Shown in pieces: positions 57,630 to 64,000 of a DNA stretch of 64,000 bases. This DNA is from Dugong dugon (taxonomy: Eukaryota; Chordata; Mammalia; Sirenia; Dugongidae): the NCBI GenBank assembly GCA_030035585.1, contig CM057469.1, positions 113,128,650 to 113,192,649 of the forward strand, written 5' to 3'. The position numbers and the translations under genes are program-made. Position 1 is the stretch's first letter. The number at the start of each line of letters is the position of its first letter. The notes beneath the pieces were generated by a model that made no database searches, was not told the origin of the DNA, and saw only the letters and a list, made by a program, of their open reading frames with translations.

Positions 57630-57916
57630 CAATCATAAATGCATCTACATCCTTTCCAATGGGAGACAAGCCATTTTTACCGACAGTTTCTACATTCAGA
57701 TGTTATGTGTCCTTAAGTGGACTTTATTGATGGCCTACCTAGTATCTGTATCCCTTTAACCCTTTTAAACATCACTGCAATTTTCATTCATGAATTTTAT
57801 CACTTTCTACACAAACACATATTCTTCAGGAATAACCATACTTCCGCCTCTACTGTTTTATGTGTATTGGTATCTCCCTTGTCAGAGATTTGTCAGGATT
57901 AGACATCAATTCTTGC
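57630..57916. other. No gene recognised
   Basis: Pyrimidine-rich, no domain in the 60-66 codon frames. Confidence 0.45.
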
Positions 57917-58283
57917 TAGTGAACTATGAGAAGAGATGTTCCAGAAGTGTCTTAGAAAAAATCTTAGCTTTTAAGAGAGATAAGGAATAAGTACAGTATT
58001 TTTTTCTTTTTTACATGTTGCTATAAAACAATTAATGTAGTGCATTTACAAAAATACCTCAACAGGGGAGAGCATGGTTGGCAAACAAACATAGAGGGCA
58101 CACATTATTTGTGTAAAAATACGATAACAGTTTCTGTTCTCATGGAAATTTTTGTGCCAGAATTCTAACTACTAACTATGAGAAGAAAAATTTTAGAAGT
58201 TTCTTAGAAAAAATACTAGATTTTAAGAGAGCTAGGGAGTATGTAATGGTTTTTGTTCCCGTGGAAGTTTTTGTGCCAGATGT
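57917..58283. repeat. Local imperfect direct duplications
   Basis: The block GAACTATGAGAAG ... CTTAGAAAAAATCTTAGC ... TTTTAAGAGAG at 57917-57993 recurs at about 58173-58250. A second block, TTCTGTTCTCATGG ... TTTTTGTGCCAG (58129-58163), recurs at 58249-58283. No known family fits. Confidence 0.8.
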
Positions 58284-58891
58284 GAGGTCCAAACTACTGA
58301 AGGCCATTGACTTCCACTCGACTAGGAAGATGGAGAGGAGGGAAGAGCAGTATAACCAGAGAGAAATGAAGCAAATATTTTTCAACTCCTGAACTTTCAG
58401 TTATGAGACTTACTTAGAGTTGACTTTTAAGTTACTTGCAGCCCAAAGGATTCTACTTTATACTCTATTTACTGACTTAAAATATCTTGGTGATGTTTAT
58501 TTTTTCTCTATATCTATATTGATCATATTTCCATTTTCTGTAGTATGGGGGAAAGAGTATTTTTCCTGTTACAATTATACCCTATATTCAATAGAGGGGT
58601 AAAAGAAATACAAATACTTAAAAACTAATCTATTCATTATGGTAACTGTGGAATTACAGAGAGACACCAGTGTACCAGGGATTTGCAACTGGAGTATAGT
58701 CATGACTTAATATTTTCACAACCCTTCTCATGAATTCACTTGCAACTTTACTTGCATGGATGGAAAAGTCTCAATTTTAAGAAAATGAAGTCTTGACAAG
58801 TGAGATGGTAGAACAGAAGGCAGCCAACTGGAACTATTCTTTTGAATATAATGGTATAATATTCACCATATTTTTTATGGATTGTCAGATT
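58284..58891. other. No gene recognised
   Basis: AT-rich sequence up to the T-run that marks the L1 3' end. Confidence 0.5.

Positions 58892-64000
<5,109 letters not shown>

Overview
This is a piece of nuclear DNA from a placental mammal. It consists mostly of dead transposable elements, and I see no host gene, exon, RNA gene, CpG island, CRISPR array or prokaryote-like operon. The repeats point to an African mammal of the Paenungulata (elephant, sirenian or hyrax). More than thirty copies of the tRNA-derived AfroSINE are present, both in a long form and in a short form lacking about 50 nt in the middle. The short form is the deletion that defines the paenungulate (HSP) subfamily. They sit beside several copies of a BovB-like RTE LINE of the kind described from elephant. 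An elephant is my best guess, but I cannot separate the three orders from this sequence alone.

Layout. 1-2.0 kb: RTE, minus strand, running off the left edge. 2-6.5 kb: AfroSINEs, two solo LTR fossils, a MIR and TA microsatellites. 7.05-8.1 kb: RTE 3' end. 8.1-10.4 kb: single-copy-looking AT-rich DNA. 10.4-15.7 kb: AfroSINE cluster, MIRs, L2 fragments, an AfroSINE with an internal duplication, and a MER20. 16.27-23.85 kb: full-length L1 (5'UTR, ORF1, ORF2, 3'UTR) inserted into an old L2 copy, with a target-site duplication (TSD). 24-30.5 kb: AfroSINEs, LTRs and an RTE nested in one another. 30.9-32.5 kb: long antisense L2 split by an LTR. 34.1-37.1 kb and 39.6-40.1 kb: L1 3' ends. 40.3-43.5 kb: nearly full-length RTE. 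44-48.6 kb: AfroSINEs, an MLT1 LTR and old L1. 48.6-52 kb: mostly unassigned DNA. 52-55.5 kb: RTE fragments, a hAT fossil split by an AfroSINE dimer, and short AfroSINE tails. 55.5-58.9 kb: mostly unassigned DNA with an MLT1 LTR and local duplications. 58.9-64 kb: L1, minus strand, running off the right edge.

How the parts relate. The RTE supplies reverse transcriptase and endonuclease. The AfroSINEs carry a 3' tail matching the RTE 3' end, and several insertions consist only of that tail, as expected if the RTE machinery primes on it. L1 copies form a second, independent retroposition system. LTRs (MLT1 and related ERVL/MaLR types), MER20, MIR and L2 are older layers. All coding pieces are broken. 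I found no new biological system; the interesting material is the nested insertion record and some unusual SINE and L1 structures. Boundaries are read by eye and are approximate unless a TSD is quoted.
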